Source: Agarilytica sp033852175 (lineage in GTDB: Bacteria > Pseudomonadota > Gammaproteobacteria > Pseudomonadales > Cellvibrionaceae). From it: DNA of 64,000 bases. Every line of letters starts with the position of its first letter. Position 1 is the first letter of the stretch. Below are positions 9,137-17,135 of the stretch, piece by piece. The DNA lies in contig JAWSUY010000030.1 of NCBI GenBank assembly GCA_033852175.1, forward strand, positions 62,001 through 126,000. The letters are read 5' to 3'. The translations under genes and the position numbers were made by a program. Below the pieces are notes generated by a model, which saw nothing but the letters and a program-made list of their open reading frames with translations, ran no database searches and was not told the DNA's origin.

Positions 9137-9516
9137 AATATTCCTCTACTTGGCGTTGTTTTTAAATTATTTTTATAACGCGCTAAGCCGTAAAGGATCG
9201 CTCATTTAGAGACTGCTTGTCCAAAACCCCGTAGCGATAAAAACGATATGTTAAAAGATCAAAAAAGCATATGTCCCAGGCTTCCTTTTCCCCCCCTGCT
9301 TCATCCTTGCCCCTGTTACCTGAGGCAAAATTTGGAGCTTCATTTGAGACGAAGCTTGGAACTATTCATAAATATCCGTCAACTCGTAGTCAAACGTTAA
9401 ACGCCCATCTTCGCACCACTCGATATTAGCCTTAACCATGAGCAACACTCGTATCTAGCCTCGGAAGCTGGCCACCGAAACCTTAGTTAGCGATGGGCCA
9501 GCGTTATATACACTCA
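9137..9516. other. 380-base intergenic region upstream of the hypothetical gene and downstream of orn
   Basis: Holds the probable promoter region of the small hypothetical gene near 9140-9200 (AT-rich) and the 3' flank of orn. A C7 run occurs near 9291-9297. The only coding-like signal is a 25-codon frame on the minus strand (9362-9439), listed separately. I see no convincing terminator, tRNA or repeat. Confidence 0.5.
9362..9439 (-). CDS. Possible 25-residue small ORF (or relic)
   Basis: ATG at 9439 to TAG at 9362 encodes a 25-residue peptide beginning MVKANIEWCEDGRL and ending YELTDIYE. The composition (acidic, aromatic, alternating pattern) looks more like protein than random sequence. 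There is no clear ribosome-binding site, although GTG and TTG codons just upstream could serve. It may be the tail of a lost gene. Confidence 0.2.
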   Translation of the reverse strand: MVKANIEWCEDGRLTFDYELTDIYE

Positions 9517-10062
9517 CTACATTGAAAAACAGTGTGTCCGGTAATACTTCAGCTCTTCTACCGAATCCTTAATATCGTCGAGCGCCAAATGTGATCCTTT
9601 TTTGGTAAAGCCATTCAATATTTCAGGCTTCCAGCGTGCAGCCAATTCCTTAATAGTGCTCACGTCCAAATTACGATAATGAAAGTACTCTTCCAGTTGT
9701 GGCATATAGCGAGCCAAAAAGCGCCTATCTTGACCTATGGAGTTCCCACAAATTGGAGATTTTCCCTTCGGGACCCACTCTTCAAGGAATGCTATCGTTT
9801 GAGACTCAGCCTCTGCCATCGATACTTTGCTTCCCTTTATTCGCTCAACAAGCCCCGAACCATTGTGCTGCCGAGTGTTCCACTCATCCATTGCATCTAA
9901 TATTGCGTCGGGCTGATGTATCGCTAATTCAGGTCCGACGGCCAAGGTATTCAAGTCTGGATCGGTCACGATAGTGGCAATCTCGATAATGACATCACGC
10001 TCTGGAATTAGGCCTGTCATTTCCAAATCGATCCAAATAAGATTGTTTTCACTGCTAGACAT
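9517..10062 (-). CDS. orn: Oligoribonuclease Orn
   Basis: A 181-residue DEDD-family 3'-5' exoribonuclease that degrades 2-5-base RNAs and the c-di-GMP product pGpG. Motifs: exo I with the catalytic D and E (W-I-D-L-E-M-T-G-L, residues 10-18), exo II around NSIGQDRRFLARYMP, the conserved NLDVSTIKELAARW segment, and exo III H-x-A-L-D-D-I near residue 158. Length matches the family. It is divergently transcribed from rsgA across 122 bases, the same arrangement as in Pseudomonas. It matters for c-di-GMP turnover, and an HD-GYP-type protein is encoded 3 kb away. Confidence 0.97.
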   Translation of the reverse strand: MSSSENNLIWIDLEMTGLIPERDVIIEIATIVTDPDLNTLAVGPELAIHQPDAILDAMDEWNTRQHNGSGLVERIKGSKVSMAEAESQTIAFLEEWVPKGKSPICGNSIGQDRRFLARYMPQLEEYFHYRNLDVSTIKELAARWKPEILNGFTKKGSHLALDDIKDSVEELKYYRTHCFSM

Positions 10063-10184
10063 ATCAATTTCCTTTAAACTACGCTCTCAAAGGCGCTGCT
10101 AGGTTATTCTTGTTTCAATTTTTATGAAATAGTAGCAGTTATTATCCTCTTAAACTCCGGTTTTATACCTTCGTAATTTGCTCT

Positions 10185-11210
10185 ATGGCTAAACGTAAAC
10201 TGTCACAAAATCAAACGCGTCGCATACGCTCTAAGCAACAAGCTAAAAACGAAAAAGCTATTGCGACACCTGAGACTGATATTGAGTCAGAAGACGATAC
10301 CCTGGGCGCAGAACAGGAGGGTCGAGTTGTTGCTCATTACGGTACTCAAGTCGATATTGAATTTGGCGATCAGAAAACCATCCGTTGTTTTTTACGCGCG
10401 AATCTTGCACCGGTTATTACCGGTGACAGGATCGTTTGGAGGCAAGGGAAAGACAAAGGCGTGGTCGAATCCTGCCAACCTCGCAAGTCTCTACTTAGCC
10501 GCCCCGATAGTTACGGAAAACTTAAGCCAGTTGCAGCAAATGTCGATCAAATTATTATCACCGTAGCCCCGCAGCCAGAATTTTTTACCAATCTCATCGA
10601 CCGCTATTTAGTCGTTGCAGAAATCAATAACATCAAGCCACTGATACTCATCAACAAGGCGGACCTCATTAATGAAACAAATCAATCCGAATTTGATAAC
10701 TTGCAGAAAAGTTACTCGACCCTTGGATATCGCGTACTAACCGTATCGGCGAAAGATAGTACCAGCCTCGACGAATTGAAAGACCTACTGAAGGGTAATA
10801 CCAGTATCTTAGTAGGGCAGTCCGGTGTCGGTAAGTCATCGATTTTGCAAACACTGATCCCAGACAAAGAGATTGAAATTGGAGAGCTCTCTAACGCGAA
10901 AAGCAAGGGGCGGCATACCACAACGCATTCTCAGCTTTTTCACTTTTCAGACGGTGGTGAATGTATTGATTCACCGGGTATTAGAGAGTTTGGTTTATGG
11001 AATTTAAACGCTGCCGATGTTATCGCAGGATTTGTAGAATTACATGACCTAACCAGCACCTGTAAATTCCGTGACTGCTCACACGAGAATGAGCCAAAAT
11101 GCGCACTTAAAGAGGCCTTAGAAAACGGCACGATTTCCGAGCAACGCTTTACCAATTACAAACGCATTATTGCCTCACTTGATGATGTCCAGATTCAATC
11201 ATCGCAATAG
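10185..11210 (+). CDS. rsgA: Small ribosomal subunit biogenesis GTPase RsgA
   Basis: A 341-residue circularly permuted GTPase that checks late 30S subunit assembly. Order: a basic N-terminal tail (residues 1-25); an OB-fold domain (about 45-115); the G4 motif NKAD (157-160) placed before the G1 motif GQSGVGKSS (211-219), the order diagnostic of this family; G3 D-S-P-G-I; and a C-terminal zinc site with Cys and His residues (C-K-F-R-D-C-S-H-x5-C). It is the first gene of a plus-strand cluster; the rhodanese gene begins 14 bases after its stop. Confidence 0.97.
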   Translation: MAKRKLSQNQTRRIRSKQQAKNEKAIATPETDIESEDDTLGAEQEGRVVAHYGTQVDIEFGDQKTIRCFLRANLAPVITGDRIVWRQGKDKGVVESCQPRKSLLSRPDSYGKLKPVAANVDQIIITVAPQPEFFTNLIDRYLVVAEINNIKPLILINKADLINETNQSEFDNLQKSYSTLGYRVLTVSAKDSTSLDELKDLLKGNTSILVGQSGVGKSSILQTLIPDKEIEIGELSNAKSKGRHTTTHSQLFHFSDGGECIDSPGIREFGLWNLNAADVIAGFVELHDLTSTCKFRDCSHENEPKCALKEALENGTISEQRFTNYKRIIASLDDVQIQSSQ

Positions 11211-11223
11211 GAATATTTAGAAC

Positions 11224-12060
11224 ATGACAGGTCCAGCACAAGAATTCCCTCTCATTATTCAACCCAAAGATTTTGCACGCACCTTACAAAACAGCGCGAA
11301 TAATGCGGGCACCCGTATTGTGGACTTATCCTCAGAAGAGAATTTCCTCAACGCTCACATTCCCGGCGCTATTCATTTGTCTTTTAAATCACTCATGCTA
11401 GGCCAAGCTCCCGCACCAGGGAAACTCCCAGGAAAAGCTCAGTTAGAAGAAGTCTTTCAGTTTTTGGGGCTTTCCGAAAATACTCACTTTATTGTATGTG
11501 ACGATGAAGGCGGCGGCTGGGCGGGTCGTTTTATTTGGACTCTTGACGTAATCGGGCACAAACACTATTCCTATATCGACGGAGGAATGATTGCATGGAA
11601 CGCCGCGAACTTACCGACCGAAAGCGGTAAAAACAAGCAAAACCATCAATCGAAAGAAGCCCCATCAATTACAATTAACCGCAATCCCATTGCCGATCTA
11701 GATGTAATTCTTGCCGGTCTGGGAGAAAAACAATTTACCGTTTGGGATGCTAGAAGTCCGCAAGAATATGCAGGCACGCGAGTCGTCTCCACAAAAGGAG
11801 GACACATTCCTGGCGCAATTAATGCTGAATGGACAAGTTTGATGGATTCCGAAAACGGCCAGCGTATCAAATCAAACGCTAGAGAGTTATTGGCAGCCAT
11901 TGGGATCGACGGTACGCTTCCCATCATTACCCACTGCCAAAGCCACCACCGTTCCGGTTTTACATACCTACTCGGTAAGCACCTAGGCTTCAATATTAAA
12001 GCCTACGACGGTTCATGGTCGGAATGGGGCAATCACCCAGATACTCCGGTAGAAGTTTAA
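11224..12060 (+). CDS. Two-domain rhodanese, RhdA-type sulfurtransferase
   Basis: A 278-residue protein of two rhodanese domains (about residues 10-130 and 150-275). The C-terminal active-site loop is C238-Q-S-H-H-R, close to the CQTHHR loop described for Azotobacter RhdA and unlike the CRxGx loops of thiosulfate or mercaptopyruvate transferases. The N-terminal domain has V-C-D-D-E-G-G-G instead of an active loop and is likely structural. It probably carries a persulfide sulphur for iron-sulphur cluster or thiol metabolism; the physiological donor cannot be read from sequence. It lies between rsgA and psd, as in Pseudomonas. Confidence 0.9.
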   Translation: MTGPAQEFPLIIQPKDFARTLQNSANNAGTRIVDLSSEENFLNAHIPGAIHLSFKSLMLGQAPAPGKLPGKAQLEEVFQFLGLSENTHFIVCDDEGGGWAGRFIWTLDVIGHKHYSYIDGGMIAWNAANLPTESGKNKQNHQSKEAPSITINRNPIADLDVILAGLGEKQFTVWDARSPQEYAGTRVVSTKGGHIPGAINAEWTSLMDSENGQRIKSNARELLAAIGIDGTLPIITHCQSHHRSGFTYLLGKHLGFNIKAYDGSWSEWGNHPDTPVEV

Positions 12061-12105
12061 ACACCTCATTCATATTCGCCTCATTTATCAATCAAGAGCT
12101 CCACA

Positions 12106-12957
12106 TTGAAAACTATAGTATTTGTCTTCTTACAGTATATTGCCCCCCAACATACAATTTCACGTTTAGCCGGATGGCTTGCTGACAGCAAAATAAACTG
12201 GATAAAATCTCTGTTTATTTCCAAATTCATTAACGCATATGGCGTCAATATGGATGAAGCACTCGAAAGTGACCCTGAATCTTATGCCTGCTTTAATGAC
12301 TTTTTCTGTCGAGCGTTAAAACCGAATGCTAGGCCTATCTGCGATAATGACGACTCGATAACCTGCCCTGCCGATGGCGCTGTTAGCCAATCGGGCCAGA
12401 TAAAGAATGGACGAATTTTTCAAGCGAAAGGACGGGACTATTCTACTTTAGAGTTAATTGGCGGCAACAAGGAGCTGGCTGAAACTTTTACTCACGGCAG
12501 CTTTTCCACGATATATCTATCGCCAAAGGATTATCATCGCCTGCATATGCCTTTAGCCGGAACATTGATATCAATGACACATATCCCTGGCGATTTGTTT
12601 TCTGTAAACCCTGCAACTACCGATAACGTTCCACACTTATTCGCACGAAACGAACGCGTTGTTTGTGTGTTCGATACAGAGCTGGGCCCAGTTGCTTTAG
12701 TTTTGGTCGGCGCAATGATCGTGGCGTCTGTCGAGACGACTTGGGCGGGACTTGTTGCGCCAGCGGGCAAGCAAGTGTCGACGGTTGATTACAGAGCTGA
12801 GCCCATTTCCTTTGAAAAGGGTGATGAGTTTGCACGATTTAAACTTGGCTCAACCATTGTGATGCTATTTCCTGAAAACACCATAGAGTGGAATGACAAC
12901 TTTAGTGCGGCAAAGGTCGTTCGAATGGGAGAGGGGATCGCTAAGACTATTTCCTAG
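12106..12957 (+). CDS. psd: Phosphatidylserine decarboxylase proenzyme
   Basis: A 283-residue membrane-associated enzyme that makes phosphatidylethanolamine from phosphatidylserine. The self-cleavage motif L-G-S-T is at residues 247-250; cleavage before Ser249 creates the pyruvoyl group and separates the large beta from the small alpha chain. Other family signatures: F-N-D-F-F-C-R-x-L-K-P, P-A-D-G-A-V-S, S-P-K-D-Y-H-R-x-H-M-P and V-G-A-M-I-V-A-S-V-E-T. The start is TTG at 12106, with GAGAGCTCC upstream as a weak ribosome-binding region. It is the last gene of the rsgA cluster; the next gene is convergent. Confidence 0.95.
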   Translation: MKTIVFVFLQYIAPQHTISRLAGWLADSKINWIKSLFISKFINAYGVNMDEALESDPESYACFNDFFCRALKPNARPICDNDDSITCPADGAVSQSGQIKNGRIFQAKGRDYSTLELIGGNKELAETFTHGSFSTIYLSPKDYHRLHMPLAGTLISMTHIPGDLFSVNPATTDNVPHLFARNERVVCVFDTELGPVALVLVGAMIVASVETTWAGLVAPAGKQVSTVDYRAEPISFEKGDEFARFKLGSTIVMLFPENTIEWNDNFSAAKVVRMGEGIAKTIS

Positions 12958-13042
12958 GCAGTAGAAGACATTAAAAGCCAAATAAGGCTCGCCTAAATGA
13001 GCGCGTTTATAGTTGGAAAGTTAAAATTACGGGATAAAAAAT

Positions 13043-14437
13043 TTAACGCGAAAAAACAGGGAGTTTTTTCACTTTTCTTTTGAAAAGATTGAATAAGCCG
13101 CTCGATTCAGAGACCTTTTCTTCTATGTATGAATCACGAATTCCGGCAACATCAATATCGAAGGATCCAGGCTCCAGATCTTGAACAATATCAATAAGAT
13201 CCACTTCGTGCTTAGTCATCTTCCCCGAATCGATCTTGGCTTGACTTATCTTTTCATGCTCTGCAAGGTCGATAATAAACGACTCGTAGATCGGCTGTTT
13301 AACCGCGTCAGTCACCACCATGATGATAGGTTTTAAACGCCGTTCAAAATTCTGTTCAACAACGACCGCAACTTCTCCAGTAGAAAGCTCTACAAGAGTA
13401 CCCGTTGGATATAAACCAATCGCTCGAATAAACTCAATAACTAACTCTTCTTGAAATTCAATACCCCGTTGTTCATATAGTTTTGCTACAGCTTTAGATG
13501 GAGACAGTGGTATATCTTGCCCACGAGGGTTGGTTGTCTCATCATAAAACGTCACCATTCCTGCTATTTTTCCAAGAAGCGGTACCTTGTCGCCACGTAA
13601 ATGACTGGGAAAACCACTTCCATTGACACGCTCGCAATGTGTCTTAACAACGGAAGTCACGCGAGGTTTAACATCTGGAATTTTTCGTAGTATATCGACG
13701 CCATAATCTATAAATTTTTCATAGGCCTGCTGCTCTGTAGCGTTGCGATCAGATTTATAAATAATATGCTCAGGAAGTCGAGTTTTGCCGATGTCCTTCA
13801 ATAAAACACCCATCGCCAAAATATCGAGTTCATTTTTAGGCATGCCGATATGGCGACCAAACAGTATCGCCCAAACAGCGGATCTTACGGAGTGGCTATA
13901 CGAGTATTCATCCTTATCACGAACACGGCTTAACCAGGTAAATGCATCAGGGCTTCTTAACACGCTATCCACCATGCTACTGGCGACGCGTTTCGTTTCG
14001 GCTATGGGGATATTGTTGTGGTCACGCTCAACCTGCTCCATAACATCGCTAACGGCGCTATATACTTGCTGATGAAGCTGCTTAGCCCGACCTATCTCTT
14101 GCTCCAATGGCTGGGCCACGGTGTAAGCATTTCGACGAATCTGTAACGGAGCGACGTCGTGGACTCGCGCACGCCGATCAGCACGCTCTTGCTTGCGACG
14201 ATCCTTAGGTACACGGGCACTGAGCTTTTTGAGGTTTGTTTTGACTGGAGAAGAGCCTTTAACCACATCAATATAGACATGATTACAGTGCACTTTAAGC
14301 TCGCGTATCTCATCTAGATCACGAACATAAAATCCTTGCAGAGGGAACGGTGTTTGCGTCCACGGACGATCAAGGCCGGAAACATACATTCCGACCGTAA
14401 TTTCGCTTACCGCAACTTTTACCTGTTTAATCCCCAA
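13043..14437 (-). CDS. DUF3391 / degenerate HD-GYP domain protein
   Basis: A 464-residue protein. An N-terminal DUF3391 domain (about 1-90; YVSGLDRPWTQTPFPLQGF) is followed by an HD-GYP-like domain (about 140-345). HD-GYP enzymes hydrolyse c-di-GMP with a two- or three-metal centre. Here the HD pair reads K214-D215 (LLKDIGK), the usual HHE reads T-H-C-E (266-269), the later D-x-Y-D segment reads T-F-Y-D, and GYP reads G-F-P (275-277). An early His (H182 in SHSVRSA) and Asp215 remain. Several metal ligands are therefore lost, and I infer it is a non-catalytic c-di-GMP sensor or scaffold. The C-terminal 120 residues end in a basic tail. It is monocistronic, between psd and hemE. Confidence 0.88.
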   Translation of the reverse strand: MGIKQVKVAVSEITVGMYVSGLDRPWTQTPFPLQGFYVRDLDEIRELKVHCNHVYIDVVKGSSPVKTNLKKLSARVPKDRRKQERADRRARVHDVAPLQIRRNAYTVAQPLEQEIGRAKQLHQQVYSAVSDVMEQVERDHNNIPIAETKRVASSMVDSVLRSPDAFTWLSRVRDKDEYSYSHSVRSAVWAILFGRHIGMPKNELDILAMGVLLKDIGKTRLPEHIIYKSDRNATEQQAYEKFIDYGVDILRKIPDVKPRVTSVVKTHCERVNGSGFPSHLRGDKVPLLGKIAGMVTFYDETTNPRGQDIPLSPSKAVAKLYEQRGIEFQEELVIEFIRAIGLYPTGTLVELSTGEVAVVVEQNFERRLKPIIMVVTDAVKQPIYESFIIDLAEHEKISQAKIDSGKMTKHEVDLIDIVQDLEPGSFDIDVAGIRDSYIEEKVSESSGLFNLFKRKVKKLPVFSR

Positions 14438-14595
14438 CGACTACTTCCTCTTGGCGCCTAAAACAACGCCGATTATTAATATTTAATTATAACCGGTGTT
14501 CTTAGCCCTGTAACTATGCGCAGCGACGAGATGCGACGATTTGTTGACCAGGCAACAAATCTCCCTTCATTGTTATAACAGAAAAGAATATAAAT

Positions 14596-15663
14596 CTACT
14601 CTGTGTGATATTTCGGCGACAACTCGTGTACCGCGTCGAAAAAAGCGCCGGCATTAGCCGGATCAACTTCAGGCGTAATTCCATGCCCTAAATTGAAGAT
14701 ATGGCCAGAACCATGCCCATATCGTTTAAGTATCTCGCCTACTTCGTGTTTAATACGTGCGGGGCTTGCATATAAAACCGCAGGGTCCATATTGCCCTGT
14801 AAGCTAACCGCATTACCTACACGGTCACGAGCAACACCAATATCCGTGGTCCAATCTAAGCCTAAACAATCTACCCCGGTATCAACCATCGGCTCGAGCC
14901 ATTGACCACCACCTTTGGTAAATAGAATGACAGGGACTTTTCGACCGTCATGCTCCCGAATTAAACCCTGAACAATTTTATTCATGGGAGCCAACGAAAA
15001 CTCTCGATAGGCATCATGAGACAGTGCACCGCCCCAAGAATCAAAAATTTGTACAGCCTGAGCACCCGCGCGAATCTGAGCATTCAGATAATCCGTTACC
15101 GAATCGGCTATTTTATCCAAAAGCAATCGCGCCAATTCAGGCTGATCATAAATTAGTGCTTTGGTACGACGAAAGTCTTTACTAGAGCCGCCTTCAACCA
15201 TGTAGGTTGCCAAAGTCCAAGGGCTACCCGAAAACCCGATTAGCGGCACACGACCATTAAGCTCTTTTCGAATTGTTTTGACGGCGTTGAGAACATAGCC
15301 CAGATCTTTTTCTGCGTTTGTTACGGGCAAAGATTCGATGTCTTCTTTGGTCCGAATCGTCTTTTTAAAACGAGGACCTTCACCCGTTTCAAAATACAAA
15401 CCCAAACCCATCGCATCAGGAATCGTCAGAATGTCAGAAAATAGGATGGCCGCATCCAGAGGATAGCGCTCAAGAGGCTGTAGAGTGACTTCACATGCTA
15501 ACTCTGCATTTTTACAGAGCGACATAAAGTCGCCAGCCTTTGCGCGGACTTGCCTATATTCAGGGAGGTAACGACCCGCTTGGCGCATCATCCATACCGG
15601 AGTGCGCTCAGTGGGTTGGCGCATCAGCGCACGTAGAAATATATCGTTTTTTAATTCAGACAA
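14596..15663 (-). CDS. hemE: Uroporphyrinogen decarboxylase
   Basis: A 355-residue cytoplasmic enzyme that converts uroporphyrinogen III to coproporphyrinogen III in haem synthesis. Both family signatures are present: the N-terminal W-M-M-R-Q-A-G-R-Y-L-P-E-Y-R (binding arginines) and G-F-S-G-S-P-W-T-L-A-T-Y-M-V-E-G-G near residue 145. The substrate-binding aspartate lies in F-S-D-I-L-T-I-P. The C-terminal N-L-G-H-G-I-T-P segment is typical. It lies 45 bases after gltD, an order shared with Pseudomonas, and may be partly cotranscribed with gltBD. Confidence 0.97.
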   Translation of the reverse strand: MSELKNDIFLRALMRQPTERTPVWMMRQAGRYLPEYRQVRAKAGDFMSLCKNAELACEVTLQPLERYPLDAAILFSDILTIPDAMGLGLYFETGEGPRFKKTIRTKEDIESLPVTNAEKDLGYVLNAVKTIRKELNGRVPLIGFSGSPWTLATYMVEGGSSKDFRRTKALIYDQPELARLLLDKIADSVTDYLNAQIRAGAQAVQIFDSWGGALSHDAYREFSLAPMNKIVQGLIREHDGRKVPVILFTKGGGQWLEPMVDTGVDCLGLDWTTDIGVARDRVGNAVSLQGNMDPAVLYASPARIKHEVGEILKRYGHGSGHIFNLGHGITPEVDPANAGAFFDAVHELSPKYHTE

Positions 15664-15708
15664 GAGATCGCCCTAAACAGTAAATTGGACGTCATATCAG
15701 ACGTCAGT

Positions 15709-17127
15709 TTAGACTTCTAAATAATCAAGAATACCTTCAGCAGCTTCTCGCCCTTCCCAGATTGCTGTAACAACAAGATCAGAGCCGCGTACCATATCAC
15801 CACCCGCAAATACTTTAGAGTTGGTCGTTTGAAATTTGTATTCTTGCTCTTCCGCAGCAATCACGACACCCCAGTCTGCAGTCTTAATATTATGATCTTG
15901 AAACCAAGGTTCTGGGCTTGGGCGAAAACCGAAAGCAATCAGAACAATGTCAGCGGGTAAAATTTCTTCACTGCCTTCAATCACTTCTGGGCGGCTTCGA
16001 CCATTTTCATCTGGCTCACCCATGCGAGTTGAAACAACTTTTACACCTTCAACCGTTTGATCACCGACAATTTCTACTGGCTGGCGGTTATATAAAAATT
16101 CTACGCCTTCTTCTTTAGCATTTTGTACTTCACGACGAGATCCCGGCATATTGGCTTCATCTCGACGATAAGCACAAGATACAGACTCAGCCCCCTGACG
16201 AATGGACGTCCGGTTACAATCCATTGCCGTATCGCCGCCGCCTAGGACAACAACACGCTTGCCTTCGACTCCGATGAAATCTTCAGGGCTTTTTTCAAAA
16301 CCAAGGTTCCGATTAACGCTGGAAATCAAAAACGGAAGCGCATCGTGCACGCCGTTAAGATCTTCACCAGGGAACCCACCTTTCATGTAGGTGTAAGTGC
16401 CCATACCCATAAAGACAGCATCATAATCTTTCAGCAAAGTTTCCATCGAAATATCTTTGCCAATTTCAGTATTCAGCTGGAATTCCATTCCCATTTCAGT
16501 GAACACTTCACGACGACGTGTCATCACCTGCTTTTCCAATTTAAATTCAGGGATACCAAACGTTAACAAACCGCCTATTTCTGGGTATTTATCAAAGACT
16601 ACCGGTTTAACGCCGTTGCGTACAAGCACATCCGCACAGGCTAAACCTGCAGGACCAGCACCAATAATCGCAACGCGTTTACCTGTAGCCACGACTTTTG
16701 ACATGTCTGGCTTCCAGCCCATAGCAAAAGCGGTTTCAGTAATATACTTTTCAGCATTGCCGATTGTTACCGCACCAAAACCGTCATTAAGGGTGCAAGA
16801 TCCCTCACACAAGCGGTCCTGCGGACATACACGGCCACATACTTCTGGAAGCGAGTTTGTACGATGACACAACTCCACAGCCTCCATAATGTTGCCTTCC
16901 GAAACAAGCTTGAGCCAGTTTGGAATATAGTTGTGAACAGGGCATTTCCACTCACAGTAAGGGTTACCGCATTCTAAGCAGCGATGCGACTGACTCGCGG
17001 CTTCTTCTTGAGAAAAAGGTTGGTATATTTCAACAAACTCAGCTTTACGTGTATCAATGTCTTTCTTTGTTGGATCTACACGGCCAACATCGAGAAACTG
17101 AAAGTCATTCTTTAATCGTTCAGTCAT
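15709..17127 (-). CDS. gltD: Glutamate synthase (NADPH) small subunit
   Basis: A 472-residue FAD/NADPH-binding subunit that passes electrons from NADPH to the large subunit for glutamate synthesis. The N-terminus carries cysteine clusters for 4Fe-4S centres (C-x2-C-x4-C-x3-C around residues 50-62, then C-G-R-V-C-P-Q-D-R-L-C-E-G-S-C). Two dinucleotide-binding motifs follow: FAD (I-I-G-A-G-P-A-G-L-A-C) near 152 and NADPH (V-V-L-G-G-G-D-T-A-M-D-C) near 290. The C-terminal V-F-A-G-G-D-M-V-R-G-S is the second FAD contact. It starts eight bases after the gltB stop, so it is the second gene of gltBD. Confidence 0.97.
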   Translation of the reverse strand: MTERLKNDFQFLDVGRVDPTKKDIDTRKAEFVEIYQPFSQEEAASQSHRCLECGNPYCEWKCPVHNYIPNWLKLVSEGNIMEAVELCHRTNSLPEVCGRVCPQDRLCEGSCTLNDGFGAVTIGNAEKYITETAFAMGWKPDMSKVVATGKRVAIIGAGPAGLACADVLVRNGVKPVVFDKYPEIGGLLTFGIPEFKLEKQVMTRRREVFTEMGMEFQLNTEIGKDISMETLLKDYDAVFMGMGTYTYMKGGFPGEDLNGVHDALPFLISSVNRNLGFEKSPEDFIGVEGKRVVVLGGGDTAMDCNRTSIRQGAESVSCAYRRDEANMPGSRREVQNAKEEGVEFLYNRQPVEIVGDQTVEGVKVVSTRMGEPDENGRSRPEVIEGSEEILPADIVLIAFGFRPSPEPWFQDHNIKTADWGVVIAAEEQEYKFQTTNSKVFAGGDMVRGSDLVVTAIWEGREAAEGILDYLEV

Positions 17128-17135
17128 AATTACTC

